A stretch of 64,000 nucleotides of DNA from the NCBI GenBank assembly GCA_017590115.1, contig JAGGNK010011892.1:3625993-3689992 (forward strand). The letters are read 5' to 3'. The DNA is from Montifringilla adamsi (taxonomy: Eukaryota > Chordata > Aves > Passeriformes > Passeridae). The notes under the pieces are model-generated. The model did not search any database. It had not been told where the DNA came from and saw nothing but the letters and a program-made list of their open reading frames with translations. A program made the position numbers and the translations under genes. Below are positions 49,401-61,400 of the stretch, piece by piece (the first letter of the stretch is position 1; the number at the start of each line of letters is the position of its first letter).

Positions 49401-52400
49401 GAAGATGCCACTGCTGCATTATTTATTTAATTTTTTAAAAATAATTTTTTGTTTACTCTCAGCAGAAGTATTACTAATGGGACAATTCAGAGCAGTTTTC
49501 AAGCAGGTTTTTGAGGAAGAGGTGTATCAAAAAGGATGTAGCCAGTGCAGCAACTACTTGTCCCCATTTGCCATGCTCTGGTTCGCATTGTAGAGCAATC
49601 CAATTGCTCCTGAATGAAGCTGAATCAGAAGATACAGTCCACTTCCTATTGGACACTCAGTCCATAGCAGCAGAGTAAGAGCAGATCTGAAGAGAACAGC
49701 ACTAGAAACATATCTGGTTTGATTGTCAAGTCCTCAGCACCATCTGTTCCTCTTGCAAATCTGCTCCAGCCTGAGCCATGCTACCTGCTAGTGTTGGCAT
49801 AGACTGAATTGTTCGCTGTTAAAGTCTGGTGTGTGGTTCTGTTTGTAGAAATTGTGGCCAGAGTTACAGAAATATCCTCTTCCTTTTCCAAAACTGGAGT
49901 GAGGAAAATGTTTGCAATGTGGTAAGATTACTTACTGGAGTTGGAGTTTATTTTCTGAAGTCTCCTTTCTCTTTTATCTTCAAGTGATATGCTGCTGTCA
50001 GGAATTACTGCAACAGTCAAAAAGTACTAAATCCCTGAAATGAGAGAGAAATTAAAGGAAGAACCTACAGAAAATGCCAGTTATTTGTCTTAACTAAAGC
50101 ACGGTATCTAGTGTTAAAAAGAGCAAAGTTAAGGGTGTTATTAATCTGAACTCTGATAGCCATAGGTCAGTTAACAGCACTTCCCGGTGCGCTGATCTGC
50201 TCATCATGGGAGTGGTGGAAATGTGTAATTAAACTCGATACCACACAGACTGCTGCAGCTCTCACTTTCAGGATTGAATGCTTAACATGTGTCAAACTCT
50301 TCTATGTTTAAAGCAGGGTGGGGTGGAACGGGAGGGCTCTGGGGAAGGAGCACTGAACAAGTAGCAAAATACAAAAAGACCAATGCCATCTCCTAGAGAG
50401 GTGGAGAAGTTATTAGCTTTGGTTAATACAGACCAGGAGCATATGAAAATGGAATAGGAATGCAGAGATCATCCACGAGGCTGAAAAATGGCTAAGCCGG
50501 TCAAGAATTAAAGGGTAAAGGTACTTGATTTTTGCCTTTCAGGTAAGATTCCCTTCTCATATGCAAACTGTGCACCCAGTCAGTTTGGGAAGAGCTTAGA
50601 TCTTCCTTTGTTTTCCTCTTTTAAACAGGTTTTATCTGAGAGGTGGGTTTTTTTCTGCAAACAGGATTTTTTTGTGTGTTGAGAGGGTTATTGATGGCTT
50701 TGCATAGATGCAATCTTGCAATAAAAGCAGTTATTTAGCTACGTTACAGGAATATTTAAGTACTCTGAAGCTAACCTGTCATAGTATAGCTTCTGCTGGT
50801 ATCTAACACTACTGGGTGCTGTGTTTATAAATAACTCTCCTAAATGGTACAATAAATAGCAGACTACATCCGTTGCTTTTGCTTGTTTCCTAGTTTATCT
50901 CCAGTAATCAGATCACTTAAAAGTAAAAATGGTACAAAAAGCATACAAACCTCTTGCCCTTCCTTCCATGTTTAGAGTAGTTTGTCAAGTGGCTTTTTTT
51001 GAACATGTACCAAAAATACTTCACAGCCTCTGTGAGAGCACTGCTGCCTGTCACTTCTTGCCTTGAATAGAGTTAAAAGAATGAACTCGGGCATCTCAGA
51101 TGGGTGGGAAACACCTGATCAGAACTAAAACCCAGCAGTGCCAATGGCTGAGCATTATATTTCTCAGGTTTATTTATTAATCAAAAACATTGGCCAGATT
51201 TTCTTGTCTGTATCTGAAAACTTACCAGTTGTAGCAATAGGAAATTGGGGTCCCTCGAGTTAAGTTTCTGTCGTTGCTTCTGCTGTTTCCCTGTGCTCTT
51301 CCACTCTTGCAAAATGTATCTGGTGTTTGTACTGTTACTCTTTCAGGTTTCATGAGCTGGAGAGCTTCCTAGTCAGCCTGGTCTTGTCTCAGAGATCACT
51401 TTAAAATTTTGGCTTCTGAACAGGGACTCTTCTTCCTTCTCCCCCCTCCTCAGCCCACAACCCCTTAAGTTCAATTAAAAAAAACCCTTCATTTTCTCCT
51501 AGTCATCTGTTTGACAGCTGCTCTGTAGAAACTTGTGAATATAAATCTTTTTTTGCAGTGACGGGGGAGTATGCAAATCTTAATTCAGAAAAGAGTTCGC
51601 TGCAAGTGCACAGGGAAGAGCTCAGTTTGATTGCCTGTTGGTCTGTGCTCACAGTACAGTACTAGGCTTGTTCACTTTGACACCCTAACAATCTCTCAAG
51701 GCTTGCTAAGCTTGTTGGGTTAAAGGAGGTAGCTGAGGTTAAGGGGTTGGATACTGAGATCTTTGATGGCAGGAGCTGTTGTAGATGTACTTTCTCTGTT
51801 TCCCAGGAAAATGGGTGAGGTTTCTCTAGGGAGCAGTTTCTTATAACAGTTGTGTTTCTTTCTTCTACTGTTTCTTCTTGTATAGCATGGTATTCTTGCA
51901 TTAGGGAAGGCTCATGCCCTGGGGAAGGCTGTCTGGTCAGTGTCTACAGCTCTGGAGAGGTTTGCAGGTGCAGAGCTTAGTCCAGCAGAATCCTCTCTTG
52001 GCACTGTAAGGCCAGCATGAGGAGAACTGAACATGTGTGGTATTTAAAAATCTTTGTTATGCCCAGAATCATATCCAAGAGTGACAAGCAGTTCTGGTGA
52101 AGCTTATCTGTTCTTGCCTTTCTGCTCTGGAGTCCTGGGTCTGTTGCAGAGACTCAGATTGAAGGGATTTGCACGCTGTGACTCTTGTCTGAAAGCAAGA
52201 CAGTCCTGGATGGTACAAGAGAAGAAAGGACCCTACAGAAGCTGGACTTTCCTTTATGTTACTGGGTATTGGCTTCATGCTTGTTTTGTCATGATAACTG
52301 TTGGCACAGTTGAGCAGCTCTTTCAAAAGAGAGGTGGAATACAAAGAGCTTTATAGCTTGTTGTGTGGTCAGGAAGCTGAGGCCCAAGTTGGCTCACACT

Positions 52401-55400
52401 CCTAGAGTGTCTCTTCCTCTGCAGCATTTGGATGTGCAGGAAAACTCTGTTTCCCTGGCTACCTGGGTCTAGGATCTCTGGACAAATCTGTATTTTATGT
52501 AATGAACTTGTCACAAGTAAAAATGCTTTTCCTTACCCTACTTGTTAAATATAGTACCCACCAAACTAATGCTTTGATATGTTATGTTATGTCATAACTT
52601 GGCACAGAACTAGACTGACAAATTTGGGGAAAATTGTGAGAAGATTCTCTGGAGTGCCAGTCCACTTCTTTAACATATCCTGAGCACCAGCTGGCAGTTC
52701 TTTTCATTCCCTAGCAACTGGCTTAATTTCAGTACTGTCTTGATGAGGATAGGCATGGATGTTTTAAATGAAAGATCTCCTTTATGCTTCTAGATCTCTC
52801 TCTCTAGAAAGGATGGAAACATTGTGACATAGCGCATCCATTTATCAGGATTCTGTCCTGTTCCTGACCCTTATGTAATCTGGATGTGGTAGAAAGTCCT
52901 CCTATCTATATGTATCTATGTATGTATATTCACACACCCTTTAGCAAAGCAATATACAATTTACATGTTCTGGAGAAGCTACTGGCATAGCTTTTTAAAG
53001 ACAAAACAAGAAAGCACCTGGCACTAGACAGCTGTGAGTGAGATATTCTTTTGGGCTCTGTGCTACTTCAGCAGATTTTGATTACTGGTTTTGAATTAGA
53101 ACGAGAATGTGAGAGAATGGCTAATTTTGCAATTATTTCTCTGGGGTTTTGCAGCCAAGAGCAACAGCATATGCTGGAAGCAGTACATAGCAGGAATAGC
53201 ATCTACTGTAGATTGGGTCTATGTTTTTCAGGAACAGTGAGGCTTGCATTAAGCTGTTTACCATTCAGTGTGGTACCTGGTTTCTGCTAAAGAATTTTTC
53301 AAATGAGATAGAAGTTCATGTCTTGAGTTGTTCCCTCACTTCCTGGAACTTGCAATTGGATAATCCTTAGACAATCTTGTCAGGTTTGAAAGAAAACCTA
53401 ACACAAAAATACAGCCTTTGCCAGGAAATTTATACCTTCTGATTTGGGACAAGACTATCTTTTCTCCAGAGCTGGACACACTACCTCACCAAAACACTGG
53501 TTAGAAAGAAGGTTTTGTTGTTGTTTGGTTTAGTTTGAGATGTGATGTGGATTGTACTATTAACCTGCCTTCCACAGAACGAAGTTTATCTTGTTGATTG
53601 GTGAGCTTATCACTTAGACTTTGCTGGAACCTACGTAGTTGGTGTTATCTATATGATACATCCTTCTGTTCTTTGATACTTGTTCAGTGAGTTGGGAAGT
53701 GAAGGTTGGTGAACAGCACTGAGAGTCTTAAGAACTTACACCTAACTGAAGGAGGAGTCATTACTCAAGGTACCTGTTGGTTTGGTAGGGTACTGGCATC
53801 TATATGGCACTGGCACTTGTCCTAGGCAAGGTCTAGTAGCTTCAATTTAATAAATATGCCAGATTTTGTCTTATTTTCATAGAGGATTTTTAATGTGCTG
53901 TGGTCTTGCTTATTGTGCAATTTCTTTATGTCTAGATGCTGGGCTGCAGCAGTCTCTGGCAGTACTAGTTACTTACCAAATGGATGCTGTCATCAGGACA
54001 CAGTAGGCTACTTAGGTTTCAGTTTTGTACAAGGCGGGGAGAACTGTTAGTGACTGAAGTCTAGCACAGGCGGTAGATTCATTAACATGCACCTGCTCTT
54101 TTGCAGATTCGGAATCTGAAAAATCATTAAGTGCATTTGAAACAACAGCAGCCTACTCGTTAGAGGACAGCATGGATTCAAAAGATACAATAACTTCAAG
54201 CGTGTCTGAAGAGAAGGTGTGTGGCAGTGGGGAGTCGCTGTCAAATGGAATCAAAAAGCACAGGTAGGATGTTGTCCATTCTTAAAGTTCTATAATATTC
54301 ATTAATGGTAGGAGACCACAGGAATCTCTGAAAAGCTAACAGAAAACTTTTACAATTTTGCTAGGGATGATAGACAAGTAATTGGTTGTGCTATGATTTT
54401 ATAAAGACTGTTTTTCCAAGGTGTGCTCCTTTGCATCTTGATGATCCAATCTAAATAAGTAAAAAGAAAATATAATGTGCTGTTTAAAAATGGACACGCT
54501 TGTTTTTTATTAGATCTTATTGAAATCTATGTGGATTTTAATTCCTTCATTTATCTTTAATGACCCGTACCTCCTATTGCCTCTTTAATTTCGAGTTATT
54601 TGATCCTTCTGTTGGTATCAGGAATGAATGAAAAATATTGCTAGCCTGGCATCAGAAACTCAAATGTGAACAAAGGGAGTCTTATTCTAAAAGTCTCATC
54701 CATGTTTTATGTGCTTATTTTGTGTTGTCAAATGATCCATTTTTGTTTGTTTCCTTGCCGATAAAGGAGGACAATAGGTCTGGAGTTAATGAGATGTAAC
54801 AGACACCACTATTCTCCAGTTTCAGTGAAAGGGCAATATAACGTTTGTGCTACAAATAAAGCCAGACTTCAGCATGTTTCAAAGAGACTATTCTGGAAGT
54901 GTTTTGGATGTACAGGATGATGATGGAGACACCACATTTCTTTAAAACCAGGAAAATGATATTTAATTTTACAGAAGGAAGCTAGATAGGCTTTAATTAC
55001 TTGGTATTTTGGTAGTTAAATCGCAGTAACTGTTGAAGTGAGTTGGTAGCATCAGACCTGATAATTTCAAAGGTTGACCTGTGCGTGTCTCATACTAGAC
55101 AGAGACTGAAGTAAATGAGGGCTTGGGTGGAGTAATGAGTGTTTTGAGGAGATAACATAAAGCAGCTGACTAAGCATGTTGCTTTGCTCTTGTGCTGTTA
55201 GCAATGTGGTATTTATGGCCTTGGCTAAGTGCCTTCCCTAATTAGAGCAGGAAGTTCGGGAGTGGGGGAGGAAGCAGTAGGTGAAGGTGGACATCTGAAT
55301 TGCCTTCACTGCCTTGGAAACAGTGAGGAGAGAGGATGCAGTACATAATGAACGTGAAAATGATGCTGCATGTTGACTTGCATTGTATTGAGGAGTTCAA

Positions 55401-58400
55401 ACGGGAATTACTCCTCCATTTACTATGAAAAAATTACTTTGCAACTTTGTGTAATGCTGCGCAGTGCTGTCAGAACTGCAGGGAGCAGGTGATTGGAGGA
55501 GCATTTCAGAGCTCTTGATTTTATGAAGAGTAATGAAAAGTAACAAGGAAGTACATCTGCCTCAGTTGTTTCTCTGAGCTGCCTGTCTTCTAGTAGTAAA
55601 GAGAGCATAGGATGTTAGAGTAAAATGAGTGCATAAATTTGCTAATAATTTACTGCTGAAGAAAAGTGGAACCTTTTTTGAATCTATTTTGCATTTAGAT
55701 AAGAATGTATGGCCTTATTTTATGTGACTAAATGGCAATAGAATATATGGCTGTATTTTATGGGATTAAATTACTATAACAACATTATAGATTGAGCTGT
55801 AATGTTAGGCTTTTTACCCTGCAAAATCTTTCTCCCCAGATGCTCAGACAATTTAAACTTCACCTCCAAGAGAACCTTCTCAGGGGATGTGAGATGTGTG
55901 GTGTTTTTTGCCTCTTCTCTGAGGCTGTTGGTAGTAGCCACATTTGGCCTGGTACAGCATCTGCTTCATGTGACTTCAGAACTCTGTTACCTGCCTGGAG
56001 CTGCTGCCTCCAATTTGTGCCTGTTTTGTCTGGGGGCTGGTTCTAACTGTGTGCATGTGGTCAAATAGGCACTGCCTGCTTTGCCACCTGGGTCCTTTTT
56101 CAGAGCAAAAGCTGTAACCTCTTGATGCTAGGAAAAGTGAGGGATTCAGAATATTTTGACATCACTTAATTCCATCTTTACACCCTTGAGTTTGCTTATA
56201 GCTTTTACTTTTTCTAACTTCCATTTGTGTTAACCACATGGAAACAAGTCCCTTAGAAAATAGACCATATTAATTTATTTTGCTTAAAATCTTGATACCT
56301 TCAGATGAGTAGAGGATCTGTGCCTTTAGGTTGCACATGAGATTACCTAACACTGTTCAGCCCACAGTTTAAATAAGATTATTTTCTGTCTTCATCTAGA
56401 GATCCTGAGCTCGATTCTGCACCTCAAATATTATTTGAGTGGTTGAGAGTTTTTCACACAGAAGTGGAGGTTGGTTTTTGTTTGGCAGGGGGAGCATACA
56501 TGCTTTTGGTTTGGAAATGGAGGAATAAATCTGTTGGTTCCAAGGAATTAAAAGAGTTGGGAAGTAAATTTACAGATAGATGAAGCCAGTACTACATATA
56601 ATCTGCATGTTTGTTCTAGGGGTGGTGGTTTTTTTGGTTGTTTTGGGTTTTTGGTTTTTGGTTTTTTTTTTTTGTTTTGTTTTGGTGGGGGCTTTTTGTT
56701 TGTTTGTTGTTTGGTTTGGATTTTTTTTATGTAGTTTGCATCCTGCTGATTGTTCAGAGAGTTGAGAGTAGACTTAATTTTTACACTTCTTCGAAGAGGA
56801 TTTGAGAGATAGAGTAGTACAGTAAATAATCAGGAAGCATTCAAATAACTTCTTTTTAAGAGGGGAATTTTTTCGTCTGAGACAAACTTAAAAAAAAAAA
56901 AAGGCAAAAAAAACCCCACCCCTCAAAAAAGTTCAAGCAAACTCCCAAAAACTCCAGTGCATAAAAATGTTCTGTATTAAGTGCCAATGTTTTATATCCA
57001 CTTGTCACTGCTGTTTTCCTTTTATTGCTGAATTTTGTTGTCAGCTTTCCCTTTGGTCCCTGCTTTGGGGGCCTTTCAGAATGCAAACATTCAGTTTCAT
57101 GGGAGCCAGGAGACTGTTTGTGCAGGTTGGCATGAAAAGCAAGCTAAACGTGCTTTTCACTCCATATGTTTCCTTCCCCACAAGATTCCTATAGCAGTTG
57201 ATGTATAATAGCTAAAGCTTTGGGCAAGTGTGTTTTGTTTAAGTAAAGGATCCTAAATAAATCTCATCTGTTCTACTGCACAGAAATTCCAGCAGATATT
57301 TTTGTCACTTAAAGCTAAAATTAACTTCCTGAGTTGTTTTTGAAACTGACATCTGGAGAGAAATGTTTGTATTCAAAAATCATTTGTTTAATCACAGGGA
57401 GTATGTCAAGGTTAGTAGGCCTCAAGTCTTGGCTGCCTGTCATTTGTCCACATGTCCTTATTTGTCCCTGGGATCTTCCTTGGTGGCTTAAAACTGCTTT
57501 GTTTTTTCAGTGCCTGTGTGTGTGTTTTAGAGGGAGGAGAGAACTGACTCCCATAGCAGGTTTGACTGATAAAGGCAACAAATACGGATGAGTGGCTGAA
57601 ACTGAATGCCAACTTTCAAGTGATTAAACAAATTGAACAAAAGGGCAGGTTAACTTTAATGAAAATGTAAGTTTTAGTATGAAAGGAAAGCAATTTCTTT
57701 GTATACTTCAGCAAACTAAGGGTTAATGTGTTTAACATGCAGAAGGACTTACTCAAACACAAGTGCCCACTCTGCTGACTGCCTGCATTAAAGGATACTC
57801 AGGAAAAACAAGTTAACATTACAAGTGAAGATAAGACTGAACAGTTGGCGGACACTGTCCTCTCCTGGACATATGTATCAAAACATCCACAGAAGTATTT
57901 TATACTTTATGTGATTCAGGATGATCTTTTTCACAAAACATTTTTGTCTCAGTGAAAAGTCAGAATGGGGAGTGAGTGGTGGTATGTTGGTCAATTAAAA
58001 TAAATCCTCCTCCCCACTCATCCTCTGCAGGGGAGCTGAGTAAAACAAGTCTGTGTTGGGCTTGTAGCTACTTGCTAACACTATAGTTTGCTACCATGAG
58101 GAGATCAGACATATGACTGGATTTTTGATGGGATGGGACTTGTTTGATTTAAGAAACGTTTTCTGGTTTTGTCCTTTCTGAAAACTGAAGCATCAGCCCT
58201 GGTAAAGGTGTTCCAGTGGCAGATAAGTAGGGGAGGTAGCACAGCAAGTAGGGCTACTGAAACAAACAATTTTGCCTAAGTATTTTTTTCCTAAAGGCAA
58301 TGTTTCTGTTTTCAGAAAGATTGGGGTGGAGAAGGAAGGTACAGCCTGTTCACACTCTCTGAAAAAGATTGCTTTAGCTACCTTGAGCAGAGACAAGACA

Positions 58401-61400
58401 GCCTTGGTTAGGATAGCAACACAATAATTTAGAGTTAACAAAACGTTGAAAGTTTGATAGTGAGCTCTAGGTAATTTTTATTGATAAGAACAGAAAAATT
58501 GTGAATTTTGCTTACTGGCAATAGCATCATGATAGAAAAATGGATTTGTGTTGTGGACAAAATACTTTGACCAGTACTTGTGCCTTCTAGAAGTAAATTG
58601 GATTAACAGTTGAGCTGGTCAGTAGCAGTAAGAAAACAGAACAAACTCCATGCTTGATTTCCCATAAGGCTGAGAAATGCACACTGTGTTCTCAGTCTAA
58701 ATGCTGGTCCTTGAAAGTATGCTTGTGACTTGTTTCGGGATATGTCAGCCCCCTGTAGAACAGGCTGCTCTGTTTGCTCTTCTTTAATGATGCTGCTTTT
58801 TTCTGTTGTTCCTGAGGGCTGGTTTTAATATAGGCCATAAATGTTGTGGTCCTTCATTGTCAGTATAAACGTGGCTAGCAGAAAAACCCCCAAAAAATCA
58901 CACTGTTTTAACCCTGTTCAGACATAGTGAACATGTACCTATTAGTTAACTTCCATTTTCTCACAAAGACACAACTAAATATCTTAGTGGTGCCATTGTG
59001 AAAACTGCTCTGATGACTGCTGTAGACATTCTTTTCCTCTGGTGTTATGCAAAATTAATGGTTCTGGTTTTGGAGAAATTCATGTTTCTATGCAGGTAAA
59101 ACAGTTTAAGTGCTTCAAAGTAGCACTGTCATTGCCCCTGGGATTTTAATTTAAAAATTGGGAAACTGTTCCTTTCATAAATGAGCATTTGCATTTCTTA
59201 GTCACGGTTGGTATTGGAAAAGTTTTCTTACTTCTGCTTTTTTCCCCTCTTCCTTTCCACAGAACAAGCTTACCATCTCCAATGTTTTCCAGAAATGACT
59301 TCAGTATCTGGAGTATCTTAAGAAAATGCATTGGCATGGTAGGTAAACAGAAAGCTATGATAAAAAATGGGGAGTGATTGTTTTGTTTGAGGCCCAAATG
59401 AAAACTTGTTTGGGATAAGAGATCTTTTGTATTTGTTTTTTCATTTGTTTATTGGGTTGGTTTGTTTGTTTTAGATTTGGTTTGTTTTGGTTTGTTTGTT
59501 TGTTTTTTTTTTTAATTTGTTGCTTATGGCTTATTTATTTGCTGCTTTATTTATGCTTAATTTGCTTTATGCTTTACCTTCTTAATTTAAGAAGGTAGGA
59601 CCTGGTCAGAGCAATATTCTTTCAGTAAAAGCGTCTTCTCTTGACTGGAACCCTTAAAGTACTTCGTGGGGATTTTTTAATTTATTTTGACTGTGGAAAA
59701 AACAAAACAACCCCCCCAAAAAAACCACTTTCATTTTGCTTTTGTTCCTTCTCCTTAGCATCTGAGTCTTCCCCCTTCCACGGTGTTACTGACCAGACGG
59801 TGGCCAGATCAGAGTTAGCTCGTTGCCACTTAATCTGCTTCCAGCTAGGTTTGAATTGAGAAGAGCTCTTCTCTCCATTAGATCCTACAATAGGCTGAAA
59901 ACACTTGCTGCTGATAAACCTCTGTCAGTCTCTAACAGTAGTCTACAGAAGGGAAAATTTGTGGGTTTAGTTGCTGTTGTTTTCTCCTCCTCCCCTTGGT
60001 GTAGTTAGGAGCAGCATGAAGCAATGAGGTGTGGAAATGCTGGGGAATGCCTGCATCAGCAGCTCCAAGTCTCCTGAGTTGATGTGAAGTGTCTGAGGCT
60101 TCTCCCAGTGTCTTTAGTGGAAAAGTGTTACAAAATACAAAGAACAGATTGAAAGCCTGCCTTGCATAAGGTATGTGCAGGAAAAAAGGGTCTTAATTCT
60201 GCTTTGCAGCAATTGCTGCAGAGAAGCTGTAGTTGTGGGGGGCAGCAGATCTTGTAGTGGCTTGTACCAAAGCATCTGCCAAGGCTCCTGGTGCCAGGTG
60301 CTGCTGTTACGGCTCAGGATGGTGCTGTTTGCCTCACCCTTGGCCAGCAGTCACATTTACACCCTTTTAATTTGCTGCTGCAGGCAGTTAAACCATTGCT
60401 GTGTTATGCACTCAGAGGGCATGCTTTTTAAAAATGGAGAGAGAGAACAGACAGCATCCAAACTGTAGGGCGTCCTTTAAATTCTTATTCCTGTTACAAA
60501 CTCCCTTTTTTTTCTTCGGAATACAAAATCCCTCTTTTTACTCTTGTACCACCATGTTTCCCTGCCCTTTCTCATTCTCCTCCCCCCACTTGCCCACCTG
60601 CCTCCAAAAAAGGATAATATGTTTAAGTAATTAAATGGTTTATATCTATTTATGGAATAATAAATAACTTAGTCTTTAAAAGGGTCCTTAATACTTCTTT
60701 CCATTGTTTCATCTCACTTTCTTAACACTTTCATTGACAGGAAGTTTGCTGTTTGGTTTTCTTTTTGCTTTAAAAGTAGCCTTAGTGCCAGCACAGCTCT
60801 GCTTATCGAGCTCATAAGGGTATTGTCCTTTCAGTATTAGCAGAGCCAGGTCAAGCACATTGCATTAGCACTAAGAGCATCATTTATTTTTGTAATAAGC
60901 CAATTACACTTGGGTTACTGCGGGCCAGGGTATCTAATCATTCAGCTTGTAACACGAATTTCATTTGTGCATCAGGAGCTGTCGAAAATCACAATGCCGG
61001 TTATATTCAACGAGCCCCTGAGCTTCCTGCAGCGACTCACGGAGTACATGGAGCACACGTACCTCATCCACAAAGCCAGCTCACTTTCCAGCACGACCGA
61101 GCGAATGCAGGTGCGTTGGCTTTGCTAGTTCACGTCAGCTCTTGCTGAATGTTGTGGGATCTCTCTTCCTTCTACATGGTCTCACTGTAGGAGGGACTCC
61201 TGTAACTTGCTGCATGTTCAGTTCTCTTATTCATTTACTAGTTTTGTTTATTGTCCTGGTTTTCACAGGGATAGAGTTCAGTTTCTTCTTAGAACCTGGT
61301 ATGGTGCTGTATTTTGGATTTAGAATGAGAATAGTGCTGGTAACACACTGATGTTTTAGTTGTGCTAAGCTGTGTTTACAGTAATTTAAAGACTTTCTGC

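Noticed and set aside
52054..52356. 100-codon plus-strand frame in intron 16
   Set aside because: No family resemblance, and no in-phase splice sites linking it to ORP1 exons.
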